DNA of 64,000 bases from Manis javanica (Eukaryota > Chordata > Mammalia > Pholidota > Manidae). The translations under genes and the position numbers were made by a program. Each line of letters starts with the position of its first letter. Position 1 is the first letter of the stretch. The stretch is from contig NC_133164.1 of assembly GCF_040802235.1 (NCBI RefSeq), forward strand, positions 109,386,302 through 109,450,301, written 5' to 3'. Below the pieces are notes generated by a model, which did no database searches, was not told where the DNA came from, and saw only the letters and a list, made by a program, of their open reading frames with translations. Positions 53,640-64,000 of this stretch are shown in pieces.

Positions 53640-53890
53640 ACGGTCTCCTTCCCAGGAAGTGAACCTGCCTAGGTCCAACCCGGCTCCGCCACTTACTAGC
53701 TAAATAACTCTCCCGTGCCCCAGCTTCCTCCTGTGCCAGCTTCCTCCTGTGCCACATGGGGTACTGAGCGTACCCACCTCATGGGCTTGTTATAAGGACC
53801 AGAAGCGAAGAGAGTCAGTATATGTAGAACCCTTAGAACGGTGTCTGACACATAGTAAATATTCAATAAATGCTAACTACACTGTAATTA
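53640..53890 (+). repeat. MIR SINE with an internal 16-bp duplication
   Basis: 'cggctccgccacttactagc… gtacccacctcatgggcttg… agaacggtgtctgacacata… attcaataaatgcta' is MIR in order. CAGCTTCCTCCTGTGC is duplicated in tandem at 53721-53736 and 53737-53752 inside it. Confidence 0.88.
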
Positions 53891-54059
53891 TCATCTAAAG
53901 TTTCAATTACGAGATAATACAGGTCTTCAGTTTTTTTCCTGCTGCTATGTTAAAGGAAAATATGTTTTCCCACTAATTGTTTTCCTGTGTTTTATTTCTT
54001 TCTTCAACCCAGATCAAAGTGCTCACTTTTAAAAAGTGAGGGGAAAGGTGGAGGAGACC

Positions 54060-54260
54060 TGACATTTCTGGGTATTTATTTTGTCCCAGACATTTTACTA
54101 GCTGCATTTTTTATTCTATTTTATTCTTAATCCTAAAAGCCATGAATTATTATCTCCCTTTCACAGATGAAAAAAATTGCAGGTCACATAAGAAAAATGA
54201 CCAAGATCACACAGCTGGTACAGGCATATCCAGTATTTGATACCTAGACTCTGTCACCAA
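54060..54260 (-). repeat. MIR SINE (antisense)
   Basis: 'attattatctccctttcaca… gatgaaaaaaattgcaggtc… aagatcacacagctggtaca' is the reversed MIR. Confidence 0.75.
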
Positions 54261-54989
54261 GGCCCAGCCTTCCCTGTCCCTCCAGGGTCCCTTGAAGGAC
54301 AGGAGGAGGAGCCGGCAGTCCAGCCAACCCTTTTAGAAGCTGAAGGAAATGCGAGAGAACAGAAAAGAGGTTTTGGTCCATTTAAGCCGTTAAAGCCATT
54401 CATTCTTTCCTTGGGATTTATGGCCATTGTGCCAGATTTTAAAAGGACAGAATTATGTTGACTCCTTGTCACTGATGATCATGTTCCATGAAGTAGTGGA
54501 ACAGATCAGAATTTTCTAGAGCAAACCAGAACACAGCACTCTACTCACCTCCTGAGCCTCAAATTTCCAGGCTGTGACTCGATGCTGCACATATCTCAGG
54601 TCTCTTTCCTAGTGAGTTAGGGAGCCCCCTTGAAGGGTCCAAACGTAATTTCCTGTCCCTTTATTACCAAAACATTTGCTCAAGTGTCACTTCCTTCCTC
54701 CTACCCGCTCACATTTAGCTTTCTGCTTGTTGTTTCCAAACATTTTAGAGGAAAGGGGTGGATGAGGCTTCTCGAGAGCATCAGTGTCGCTGCCATTTAC
54801 CATTCGGTTTGGCCGTTCATTCCTTAACAGCTGGAGCAGGGGTGAATCAGAGAGTCCTGGTTACCTGGCACAGGAAAACCCATCCTGGGTGTTAGGAAGG
54901 CCAGTCTTATCTCTGTATTCTGAGCAGAATGTACTGCCTGTATCCTTGAATGAAAGAATTTGAAGGACTTTCCTGAGACCATGTTGGGT
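54261..54989. other. intergenic, nothing recognised
   Basis: No gene. The overlapping open frames at 54237-54472 on both strands begin in MIR sequence and have no support. Confidence 0.5.
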
Positions 54990-55150
54990 GGTTGCTTTAT
55001 ATGATTTTATGTAAGCCTCTCAAAAATCCTATGAGTTAGTTTACATTCTATAGGTTAGAAAACTGATACACTAGCAGGTAAAGTAACAGACATACAGTAG
55101 CACAGCTAGTTACTTAGAAATGGAGCTAGGTTTCAAATCCAGGTGCCCTT
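54990..55150 (-). repeat. MIR SINE (antisense)
   Basis: 'aaaatcctatgagttagttt… ggttagaaaactgatacact… gcacagctagttacttagaa… ggtttcaaatccaggt' is a diverged reversed MIR. Confidence 0.75.
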
Positions 55151-55254
55151 CCCTCCCTATCAATGGATAGTATGTTCAAAGCCAGTGTTATAGCAGCTGA
55201 AGAGACGTGTTTCATTCTCATACTGACCTCAGTAACAACCAAGGACCTCAGAAT

Positions 55255-55350
55255 TCAATCTTCAATTATTTATTCCACAATGACTCATTGAATGCCTATT
55301 ATTTTCCAGGCATTTCTAGATAGGGCTAAATTAATACAGCCCAGGCAGTC
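55255..55350 (-). repeat. L2 LINE 3' tail (antisense)
   Basis: 'attatttattccacaatgac… gaatgcctattattttccaggcattt' is an antisense L2 terminus. Confidence 0.55.
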
Positions 55351-55408
55351 ATCACTTATGCACCTCAGAAGCTATCTAGCTAATGTAGTCTATTTTGTGT
55401 ACCTGTTA

Positions 55409-55409
55409 C

Positions 55410-55475
<66 letters not shown>
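55409..55475. repeat. (AC)n microsatellite with one AAA interruption
   Basis: About 67 bases of CA units, interrupted near 55,428-55,430. The minus-strand open frame running through it is low-complexity Cys/Val and not a gene. Confidence 0.97.
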
Positions 55476-55479
<4 letters not shown>

Positions 55480-55851
55480 CCCTCTGATGGTCTTAGAGCA
55501 ATTCTCAGTGGTTGTTCTCAGCCAGCACCACTCATCCCAGTAACTGGCACCAGGCTGAGTTCTTAAGGGGCAATGCTGAGTGGCGAAATGCATCCATGAA
55601 GGAAGGAGTGGACAGCTAGTTCATGGCAGAGCCAGGAGCGCACCTGGCCGGGTGCTGTCACCTGCACTATTTGGTGAGCTGGCCCAGAGCTTCCTTACGT
55701 CACCTGAGGCATGAGAAGGAGTGGGAGTGGGAGACAGGGCAAGAGGCCTCCCCATCCCAGCAGGCCCCTGGATCTCCGTCCTTTGTCCAAGACGGGAAGA
55801 GAGGGAAAATTTCCCCTGTGTTTGATAAATCTCAGGTTGACCATTGGTATA
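55476..55851. other. intergenic, nothing recognised
   Basis: Moderately G+C-rich. Overlapping open frames on both strands have no support. Confidence 0.5.
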
Positions 55852-56230
55852 GAGCAGGGTTGATGCCCCACAGCCCATGGGCCACATCCACCCTGCCGCC
55901 TGTTTTTGTGCAGTGCTTGAGCTAAGATGCTTTTCACAGACCAACACTAACACCTGATTTGATGATAGGGAGTGTTGTGAACCCCAGTCGAGTGAAATAT
56001 TATCCCTCCCAGAAAAAGAATTTCAATTTTTTCATTAGTAGACCTGTATTATAAACATATTGCATTCAATTATCATTATATTTTGAGTGTCATCAATAGG
56101 AAATTTGTGGATATTTTCCTCTTTTGTTATAGAAGAACCTAGGTAATATTCACAATTTTGCCTCTTAGTCACAAGGCCTAAAATTTTTACTCTCTGGACC
56201 TTTACAGGAAGAGGTGGCCGACCCCTGAGC
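55852..56230. repeat. hAT DNA transposon fossil with inverted termini
   Basis: It begins CAGGGTTGATGCCCCACAGC and ends 'gtggccgacccctg', the inverted terminal pattern (CAGGGGTCGGC…) of a common mammalian non-autonomous hAT group. Near the 3' end 'ctaaaatttttactctctgg' also fits. The interior is diverged or interrupted. Confidence 0.7.
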
Positions 56231-56944
56231 TGGAGCTGTCCCACTCACAGTGCGGTTCAGGCCCCACCCCACACCTCCTGGGTCAGAACCTGTATCTGGC
56301 AGGCGCCCCAGGTGTTAGGAGTCACTGATAGTTCCACCAGATTCCAGCTTGCAACTGGACTGGGGCTTGGAATGGATACTGCCACCCAAGGTCACATGGG
56401 GCAGAAGCCCACCTCCAGCCCCGGGGGGCTGCTCCTCTGGGAAATCCCCCCGTGCTGGGCACCAACAGCATGGCAGGCAGGAGGCTGGAGCCCAGGCCCT
56501 GATCCTGCAGAGGAAACTTCCCACCTCCCTGGGGCCTTCATGTTCCCACCTGTATGACAAGGTTCGAAGAGCTGACATCAGAAGTCCAGCTTTATACGTG
56601 GCTTATTTTTGGTCTGTTTCTTTTTGTCTTTGGGGTTGACAGGATGATCACCTCCTTGACCACGGCAGGTTGTGATGAAAAAGACAGGACAGGAGCTGAG
56701 AAAAGCTTCAGATGAGAGCAGCGTGTTGAGGTGCTGGATTCAGGACTTCACATGGAGCACGTCCTGTGAGGTTACTCTTTCTGGTTTTATTCTACTTCAC
56801 AAAATAGGAGAAAGTGCTGAGGAATCAGATTTGGGGACCTCTGCATCCCTGGGTCCTGGTGGCTTAATTGTTTCTGATCGACTCCATCGAGTCAGAACGT
56901 CAGGACTGTAACAAATTCACCCGTTCAGCTTACGTTGATCGATG
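56231..56944. other. intergenic, nothing recognised
   Basis: G+C-rich at 56,250-56,560. Several overlapping open frames, none supported as a gene. Confidence 0.45.
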
Positions 56945-57470
56945 ACCCTCGGTGCTCAGCATTTAGGAGGCACCAGAGATGCAACAGTGAAACAAAACAC
57001 AGCTCCTGCCCTGCTGGGGCTTGCATGCTGGCAGGTGAGGCTGATGTTAAGTAGACCGATAAGCAAAAAGGGAAGAGGTGGAAGAATGTTCTAGGCTAAG
57101 AGAAAAGCATGTGCAAAAAAAAAAAGCACGTGCCAGGAGGGAGCATGGCTCTTTGGAGGAACAACCACAAACAGAAGCCAGTGTGGCTGAGGGAGAAGCA
57201 TGGGGCAGTAGGAAGAGGGGAAGGCGAGGTGGGGGGCAGTTTGTAAGAGGGGTCAAGCCACGCAGGGCCTTCTGGCCTAGCAAGGGTTGCCGAGGGCGGG
57301 GTGTTTAGCAGGAAGAGGGCATGACAGGATTTCTATTTTGGAGAGACCGTTGGCTGACGTGAGGTTGGAGAGAAGTGAGAATAAGGATGGAGAGCCCGTC
57401 AGGAGGCCACTGCCCAGCTCCAGAGCACAAACGAAGCCAGGCCATTCCTCCCAGTGTCGGAAGGAGACTG
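56945..57470 (-). repeat. L2 LINE (antisense)
   Basis: 'agagatgcaacagtgaaaca… cctgccctgctggggcttgc… aagcatgtgcaaaaa… gaagccagtgtggctgaggg… gtcaagccacgcagggcctt' is the reversed L2 3' half. The many open frames here fall inside repeat sequence. Confidence 0.85.
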
Positions 57471-57559
57471 GGCCCCAGAGAAGGCAGTGGGGCAGAAACA
57501 GAGCTCTGGGTTGGGAAGGCCCCACCACCAAGGCCCCACCTAGAAGGCTGGACTTGATG

Positions 57560-57725
57560 ACCCAAGGGAATAGTACTGCAGCTTCACAGGACACTGCCCC
57601 AAAATGCTGTGTGGCCTTGAGCAAGGTGCTTCACCTCTCTGTGCCCCCATGTCTTTCCCTGAAAATGAAGAAATTCAACTAGATAATCTCGGTGGAGGGT
57701 TCAACTAGATAATCTCGGTGGAGGG
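57560..57725 (+). repeat. MIR-like fragment ending in a 26-bp tandem duplication
   Basis: 'tgtgtggccttgagcaaggt… cacctctctgtgcccccatg… ctgaaaatgaagaaattcaa' fits MIR. A perfect 26-bp unit is then repeated twice (57674-57699, 57700-57725). Confidence 0.75.
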
Positions 57726-58279
57726 TGACCATAGAGTTTATTGTCCTAACCAGGACACTTGAGAGTGAAAGGGGGAACAGTTAATTATTATACGAGGACA
57801 GCAGGCAGGAGCCAAGTTAGTCCTGGAAACCAGACCCTCTATGCTCCTGACCCGTGTCCCGCTCCCAGTTCAGTGCTCTGTCTCTAGTTCTCAAAGACTG
57901 AGAGCTGAAGCAGACCCATGTGTAAGCAGAGGAGCACGGATTCAGAGTCCCCGGTGAATCAGACCCTTGGCTGAGACCCCCGGAGACTCATTTTGTCCCC
58001 CGATGCATTGTTTTTTCTCCATGCACATTCAACACTATTCGCAGGTGGCAGAAGGAGGCCCCATTTCCACCCATGGAGGCTGGAACCTCTAGTAAATGCA
58101 GGGGCTGGCAGGGCCGCCGTCTGTGTCTGGCTGCTGATGGTGCCATGGCACTGGGGCACTGAGGGCATGAGGAGGCAGGTGGTACCAGAGTGGCCCCAGA
58201 GTGGGACTCCTGCCCACGTGCAACTTGGGTTCAGGTCCCTGACAGGCTGTTACATGTTTTATAAGGAATAATAGTTCTT
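57726..58279. other. intergenic, nothing recognised
   Basis: No gene. Open frames on both strands at 57,959-58,271 mirror each other and are unsupported. Confidence 0.5.
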
Positions 58280-58509
58280 GATATTAAGTGAAAGCCAGCT
58301 GACCTTAGTGGGCAAAGCAAATAGGATTTGGAAATAGGAGATTCGGGTTCAAGTTTCACGGTCATACACCACTCACCAGCTGGTGACCCTGGACAAGTCC
58401 CTTACCTCTCTGATCCCCGGTTTCCTCACCAGTCGGAACTATCTTGGGAGACTGTAATTAGCATAAAATCAAACCAATAATATAAAAGTATTTAGTAAAT
58501 GGTGAAGTT
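58280..58509 (+). repeat. MIR SINE
   Basis: 'gagattcgggttcaagtttc… ctggtgaccctggacaagtc… cttacctctctgatccccgg' is MIR in order. Confidence 0.8.
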
Positions 58510-58900
58510 TTTTTAAACTTGCTGCTTTGAAATGACTTCAGACTTATAAAAAAATTGCAGAGAGAATTCCCACATGCCCTTCCTCAGCATCCCCAAACAT
58601 GAACATCTGACATCACCATAGTTCAATGAGTGACCAGAATCCATAGGGAAAAACTGAACACCCCCATTAAACTGAGCTACAGGCTTTGAGTTTCACAAAA
58701 TGTCCTAACAAACGTTTTTTTCCTGGCCCGGGATCTGGCCCGGGGTCTCCAGTTGTGATGCCTTTCTCGGATCTTCTGATCCTTGGCAGGCCCTCTGCCT
58801 TCCTTTGTCCTCTGTAACCTCAACGCTTTTGAAGAGTACAGGTATTTCGTGGACTGTGCCAGATTTGGGTTTGCCTGATGTTTCCCTTGCACAGGCTCTT
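58510..58900 (-). repeat. L1 LINE 3' UTR fragment (antisense, L1MC/MD-type)
   Basis: A T run is followed by 'gacttcagacttataaaaaa', 'cagcatccccaaacatgaac', 'ttttttcctggcccgggatc' and 'gaagagtacaggtatttcgt', the reversed order of an old L1 3' UTR. An internal part is missing. Confidence 0.75.
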
Positions 58901-58919
58901 CCCCTGAATAGATGTGGGA

Positions 58920-59060
58920 ACCTCCTTGGGTCTCAGTTTCCCAGTAAATAAAGTGGGAATAATAAAACAGACCAGCGGCCTTGAGGGGCTCAGCGACACA
59001 GCACTTGTAAATGACCTGGCACAGGCCTGGCCCACAGGAGGAGCTGAAACAGCATAGCTG
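58920..59060 (+). repeat. MIR SINE fragment
   Basis: 'tgggtctcagtttcccagta… gtgggaataataaaacagac… acttgtaaatgacctggcac' is the MIR 3' half. Confidence 0.75.
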
Positions 59061-61439
59061 GGTGTGATGTCCTCATACTCGCCTGTCACCGTTAATATAT
59101 CTCAGATCTCACAGACAGAGATGCATGATTCCACCATATACTGCAGGGCACCTCATAGCAGAAGGCATTTGAGAAATGGTAGGATGATTTGGTTCTGTTA
59201 TCCTGCTATAACTTTGTGTTTGGAAATTCGTTAAGAATTCATTTTGATGAATCCCAAATGCATGCACCATGAAAAACAATTAGCATTAATAGTGTAAAAG
59301 AAGGAGATCAATAGATTCATTTTTAAACTGTAATAATTTATTTGCTTCCTGACTTTTGGGAAATACTGCATCTTCAGGCGATACGTCGACAATTAAATAG
59401 CCGAAGTGTGGTGATTTGTGAGAGGCTGACCTGCAGTGCACAGATCCCGCTCTCTAGCTCACAGCACCACCGCCAACCGCAGCGACTGGGGGGAAGGGCA
59501 GCTGCCCGTTCTGGGAGACAACGCAACTCGATGAAATGTTCATCAGGCACTTCTCATCCTTACTCAGTTTCCAAATGCGACCCAGCAGATGGTAGACATT
59601 AAGGAGACCAGTACACCAAAGATGGCGAGGAAAAATCTGGCATTCATCAGACAAGGAGCAGAGAGAAGGTGGAAAGAACTGTTTTCAGAGGAGCTGGTGA
59701 GGCACTCAGCAGCACCGCGTGCCCTTGCAGTGCCAGCCTGGGAGCAGGGAGGCGCAGAAAGGAACGTCTGCGTGAGGAAACGGGAGGTAATTCTGGACTG
59801 AGGAAGGAGGAAAGGACAAATGAAATGAGTCTTCAGGCATGGAGGGAAGAAGGGGACAGGGAGGGTCCCTCACCCATGCCTCCTGGTGTAACAGAGGGCT
59901 GCTCCCATCACCCCTTCTCAGAACTATGAATGGGAGACTATGACCTTCCACCCCTTGTTCCTAAGAAGGTGGAGTAGGTGCTCAGAGCTGCAGGAGGTGA
60001 GGGTTTGCCTGATGAAAGCAGAAGGCAGTCCTCATCTTTGCAGCCACCATGGGACTGCGTGGGGGACAGCAGTGAGTAGATGTGTGCATTCTCTCTGCTG
60101 GAGGGACAGCAGCGCAAGCCCAGGGCTGGGCGTGTGGACAGACAGATGGCACGGCCCATGGTGCCCCAAGGCCACCGGCCTGGCTGCTGGGCTGAGAGCA
60201 GCCTGGCCGGGCAGGTGGTTGCAGATGGCCCGCCCCACCCACCAGGCCCAGGGCTGGGGGCCATCACAGATTACATTTTAAGGTGATAGTCATCTTTGAC
60301 CTTTGGGACCTCCAGGGCCACTGGTCATCCATCTTAGAGCCGCTGACCAGCAACCTCTGGGCTATTTTTACAACCAGCAAACATTGCCCATTGATTGAAT
60401 TGATTGAAATCTGCATCTGGTTTGTAGGGAAGGGACATGGCCTCACGGCCCAAGTGAGCAGCTTCGTTTTCTGTTGTCATCTTTGACTCCCTCCTGTCCC
60501 CTTCCCACTCCCAGCACGGAAGTGTGGGTGGGAACAGGGCACACACAGAGATGCACACATACCAAACACACTCATACACACACACACACACAACCACTAA
60601 CAGAGACACACACTCACCACATTCCTTCCCAGCAGATTTCCTGGCATGGTGCTCATTTCCCATCAGAAGTTAAAGGATCCTCAAAGGAATTCAGTTGAGA
60701 AAAGCAGAGGAATGTTTAGTTCAAGGGGAATCCACACAAACTCACATGCAAATCTAAAAAAATACCCAATCAGGAGCTTGACGGATAAAAAGAAACAAAA
60801 AATTTGGAACAAAAACAATGGTAACCTTGCAACATGTCAACTTGGCTAAACAGAGCAATGTTTCCCATAATTCCCTTTCTTACACGTGTAGGTGAGATTC
60901 GTGCAACATAGGTGCTGCAGAAGGAGAGCGGTCTCATGGTTATTCTGGAAGCCCCCTTCCCCTTCCCCCCCCACAGCCCACTCCCCTGAGGAAACAGTCT
61001 TCCCCTTGCACGGGCCTGTCGGGGGGAGTCTGGGGGGCAGTCTGGGGAGCCCGTTAACGGGACCAGCTGGGCTGGGCATTGGGAGGCTCCATGTGTGCCT
61101 GTGGCAGGACCAGGGCGGTGGCTGCAGGGTGGGCCTCCGTGCCGTTCACAAGGTGCCAGAGCCTCACCCCCGCCTGGTGAGAAGCACTTTCTCGGGTTAA
61201 GCTTTTTATCTCATGCCAGGTCGCAGACAGACTCCTGGGATCAGCTCCTGCAAACAAGGAAAACAAAAGAAAACCAAAAAAACATTTGGAGGTATTTCAT
61301 TAGTGAGAAATAAAGCAAAGGGCTGCAGAATCTGCTGAGGGGGGAGTGGGCGGCACTTCTCTGTGCCGCTCCACACCCAGGACTCAGCGCCGCCTGACTA
61401 CAGAGGTGGCCTCATACTCTGCTGACTCAGGTGACCAGG
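59061..61439. other. intergenic, G+C-rich in parts, no gene recognised
   Basis: A CA-rich stretch lies at 60,540-60,620, with a (CA)n core at about 60,572-60,592. C/G homopolymer tracts occur near 60,964 and 61,020. Dense overlapping open frames on both strands at 59,900-60,290 reflect base composition. Confidence 0.5.
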
Positions 61440-61620
61440 TGACTTGGGAGCAAAACCATAGGTCCTTGGAGTTGGGCTGGTTCAAATTTGAACACTGGGT
61501 CAAATCCCAGCTCCATCTGTTTCCAGTTACCATCATCTCCAACATTAGTTACCTCGGCGACCCTCAGTTTTCCTTCGTGTAAAAGGAACAGTCTAACTTT
61601 TATCTCGCATGGTGCTTCTA
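61440..61620 (+). repeat. MIR SINE
   Basis: 'ttggagttgggctggttcaaatttg… gtcaaatcccagctccatct… cggcgaccctcagttttcct… gtgtaaaaggaac' is a diverged MIR. Confidence 0.7.
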
Positions 61621-61679
61621 AGAAATGTCCATGCTCCGCCTTGCTCTGCTGTTGGAGGGCTTCTCCACACTGGACCGTT

Positions 61680-61855
61680 CCGGTGGGTGACTGTTGGCTG
61701 GGCTGCGCTGTCCTGGGCAGTGCGGGCTCTCTGGCCTTGGCTCACTAGATCAGTAGCACCCCGTGGTTGTGACAACCGAACATGTCTCCAGACATCACAA
61801 GTGTCCCCTGGGGGGCAACCTGCCCGTCGGAGAGCCACTGCTCTGCAGGGAGAGG
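61680..61855 (-). repeat. MER5A hAT-Charlie element (antisense)
   Basis: 'tagtagcacccc'-type wording followed by 'gtggttgtgacaaccgaaca', 'tgtctccagacatcacaa', 'gtcccctggggggcaacct' and 'gagagccactg' is the reverse complement of MER5A in order. Confidence 0.87.
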
Positions 61856-61949
61856 CCCAGCACCGCCTCCACAAGACCCACCAAGGGGCAGAAGGCTCTG
61901 TGCACAGTGATCACCTCCCCCCCACGAGATAGGGGGCCTCGGCTTGTAG

Positions 61950-62100
61950 GGAGGCCCTTCTCTGGGCCTGGTCCCTTGCCTGTGAAAAGGGAATCAACAT
62001 TCCCACCAAAGCAGTGGTAGAGTCACGGGGCGATCCTGATGTGACAGTGTTTGTAAGTGAAGTGTTACATGGATGTCAGGCATTGTCACCATTGCAGTGG
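61950..62100 (+). repeat. MIR-like fragment
   Basis: 'ggtcccttgcctgtgaaaag ggaatcaac…' and the following 'tgatgtgacagtgtttgtaa' are a weak MIR 3'-half match. Confidence 0.45.
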
Positions 62101-62317
62101 CGGCCCCTGAGGACAGACTTTGGCTCATTCACTGCTGAGACCCTGGACACGCAGGCAGGCCCACGGGGCCCTCAGGAAGGACCCGCATGAGGGAGTGAAT
62201 GTTCCCCGCGTCGCCTCGGTCTGGGGAGCTGGGCTAGGCCCTGAGTCTCCTTCCGCAATGAAAGTCAATAAAATGGATTCATCCATGACCCTCTGGCCCT
62301 GAAGCAAGGCCATGACT

Positions 62318-62485
62318 GGGGGGTTGGTCTCAAACCGGAGCATGCACACTGGGGCTTGTGAGGAGCCCCCCTTCCCGGCTGTGCTCCTGGAGAGTGCCCT
62401 GCAGAGGGCCTGAGAGGTCCGGGAGCCTGCATTTAGTGGGGTGCCCCTTGTAAGTGCACTTAGAGGCACTGCCACCACTCTAGGG
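62318..62485 (+). repeat. MER20-like hAT element
   Basis: 'ggtctcaaaccggagcatgc', 'actggggcttgtgaggagcc', 'gggagcctgcattta' and 'ggcactgccaccact' follow MER20 order. It lies under part of the long minus-strand open frame. Confidence 0.6.
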
Positions 62486-64000
62486 GAAGCAGAGCCCACT
62501 GAGCGCCTGCTAGAGCAGCTAGCAGCTTTCCAGCCCCGCCCTCCGGCTATAATTGGTGGAGGCTGTAGGGCAATGCCCCCTACCGATCCCGAGGCACCCC
62601 TGTGTGCCCCGGATGAGCAGACCCTCCCCAGCAGGCTCAACCCCCGCTCCACTTCTCCCGAGTGCTGCCTCCCCAGTAGGGGGGCACCCCAATGCTGTGC
62701 GCCCAGGGCCCGATGTCCAGTGGGGCTTTCTGGGCCCAGGATTTGCTTTATTGTGTTAACACTAAGCAAACAGCTGAAGGGTGCCCCAGGGGCCGGGAGC
62801 CCGGGCTCTGCTTTTAAAAGCCAGAAGAGGATCCTGTGGCTGAGACCCTCAGACACGAGCTAGATCCTTGGGGTCCCGTGGGCCCTCTTGTCACTGCCCT
62901 GCTCATTTTTGCAAAGTGGGCCTTTCTTGGGTATAGTAGGTCCACAATAAATTCAGTTTTAAATAAAGCCTAATTCTAGAAATTTGTAAACAATATCTAA
63001 GCTTCCTCCGAAGCCCCAGTGGTAGGTAAACTCCTCACTGCAGCTTTAGACCTGCTGGGAAGCCCCCTCTGACAGGTTCTGGGGCACCGGGGAGACTGAG
63101 GGGAGCCCGGAAGCCTCTCCACAGCCTCCCCAGTCTGCTTTCTCAGCAGGGTTCAACAAGCTCTGTAAAAGCAGCGCTGGTAACCTTAATTTAAAAGCCC
63201 TGCAATTTTATTTTCTTTCAGCTGTTCAAAAGCCCCAGTTAAGCTAATCAGGGTTCTTAATAGTTTCATATGTAACTCTTTTGCCCCAAGACTCACTTGG
63301 GGCTTGAGAACAACTGGCAACAGCCCCCCAACAGCACGAGAATGAGCCCCTCCCCACTGGAGTCCTGGATGCAGTTCATCCCAGGGGCCTCTGGGCTTGT
63401 GTGGATGAGCAGATGGGTGGGAACCTCCCAGGGAATCAGAGGGGAAGAGGCCTGCAAAGCCACCCTGTGCTGACTGAAGGATTTGTGCCCCTCAAGTGAG
63501 CACAGGTGGCATGGTGCAGGCCTACCCTCACTGTTTCCTAAGCACCATCTCTGTCCCTAAAGGTGCTTTCCTGCTTGGTCAACACACTTTTCTTCATGAA
63601 GCAGCTCCATTTACAGAGACAAACTTCTTTTTATCCTAACTTTCTACTTTATCGATTTCCTTTCTCATGAACAACATTTCCAGGCATTCCTGAAGTTTGC
63701 AAATACAATGAGTAGGAGAGGGGTCCTTGGAGGGCTGAGCAATTGTCCTGCTCACTGTCTGATTCCTGTCATCTACATGGCAGGGTGAAAGGGGTTGACA
63801 GCAGTGGCTTGGTCTGGATACCTGGGGCGCAGGGTGGTAGGTGGGGTTCCAGTAAGAAAGTTCTTCCTGCTTCCCAACCTCACTCAGTCCCTTCTCTGTG
63901 TCCATCTAGAAAGTGCAAAGGACCCTGGCTTGGCTCTCAAGCCTCCTGCCCTCCACATTAGGAACTCCAGCTCCATTGAGATGGGGCACAGTTCACAGGC
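62486..64000. other. intergenic, G+C-rich, no gene recognised
   Basis: A G+C-rich patch at about 62,490-62,870 carries overlapping open frames on both strands, including the longest in the window (minus 62125-62856). A weak L2-type tail may lie near 62,930-62,960. 63,000-64,000 has no recognised element. Confidence 0.5.

Noticed and set aside
53296..53703. 135-codon open frame
   Set aside because: It spans the ERV remnant and a MIR copy; composition explains it.
55390..55593. Minus-strand open frame rich in Cys-Val
   Set aside because: It is the translation of an (AC)n microsatellite.
62125..62856. Longest open frame in the window (243 codons, minus strand)
   Set aside because: It crosses a MER20-like fossil and a G+C-rich patch where the opposite strand is also open. 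It has no recognisable domain, splice context or promoter.

Overview
The window is nuclear DNA from a placental mammal. It holds the 3' end of one gene, WDR7 (rabconnectin-3 beta), on the + strand. The organism type follows from three things: large introns with consensus splice sites, a conserved vertebrate protein split over distant exons, and many decayed mammalian repeats (L2, MIR, L1, MER5A/MER20-type hAT elements, an ERVL-like retrovirus remnant). The L1 3' ends resemble those I associate with laurasiatherian mammals. I see no Alu, B1/B2, carnivore tRNA-Lys SINE, PRE1 or Bov-tA element. The species cannot be fixed from this.

Layout. 1-39174 is part of a long WDR7 intron, A+T-rich, with scattered old repeats and no supported exon. 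39175-39279 is the penultimate coding exon (35 codons, phase 0 at both ends). 39280-44967 is the last intron. 44968-45171 is the final coding exon (67 codons plus TAG), inside a CpG-rich patch. The 3' UTR probably runs from 45172 to about 47,725, with a poly(A) signal at 47698-47703. From there to 64000 is intergenic. It becomes clearly more G+C-rich after about 51 kb and carries an ERVL-like remnant (about 51.1-53.5 kb), several MIR and L2 copies, an antisense L1 piece and hAT transposon fossils. No other protein gene, tRNA, rRNA or CRISPR array is supported. The remaining open reading frames look like chance frames.

Most unusual sequence. At 15618-15939 a 69-bp segment occurs twice, flanking an exact 181-bp copy of a sequence lying 867 bp upstream (14818-14998). 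The five extra bases at one junction complete a 9-bp snap-back hairpin. This looks like a recent template-switching insertion. A second locus (31663-32749) has near-identical ~83-bp direct repeats about 1 kb apart around a partly G+C-rich insert. Other points of interest are a 27-bp-arm hairpin at 9028-9129, a twin-priming-type inverted L1 at 27165-27770, the CpG-rich terminal exon, and a candidate in-frame 30-nt microexon in the last WDR7 intron (41148-41177).
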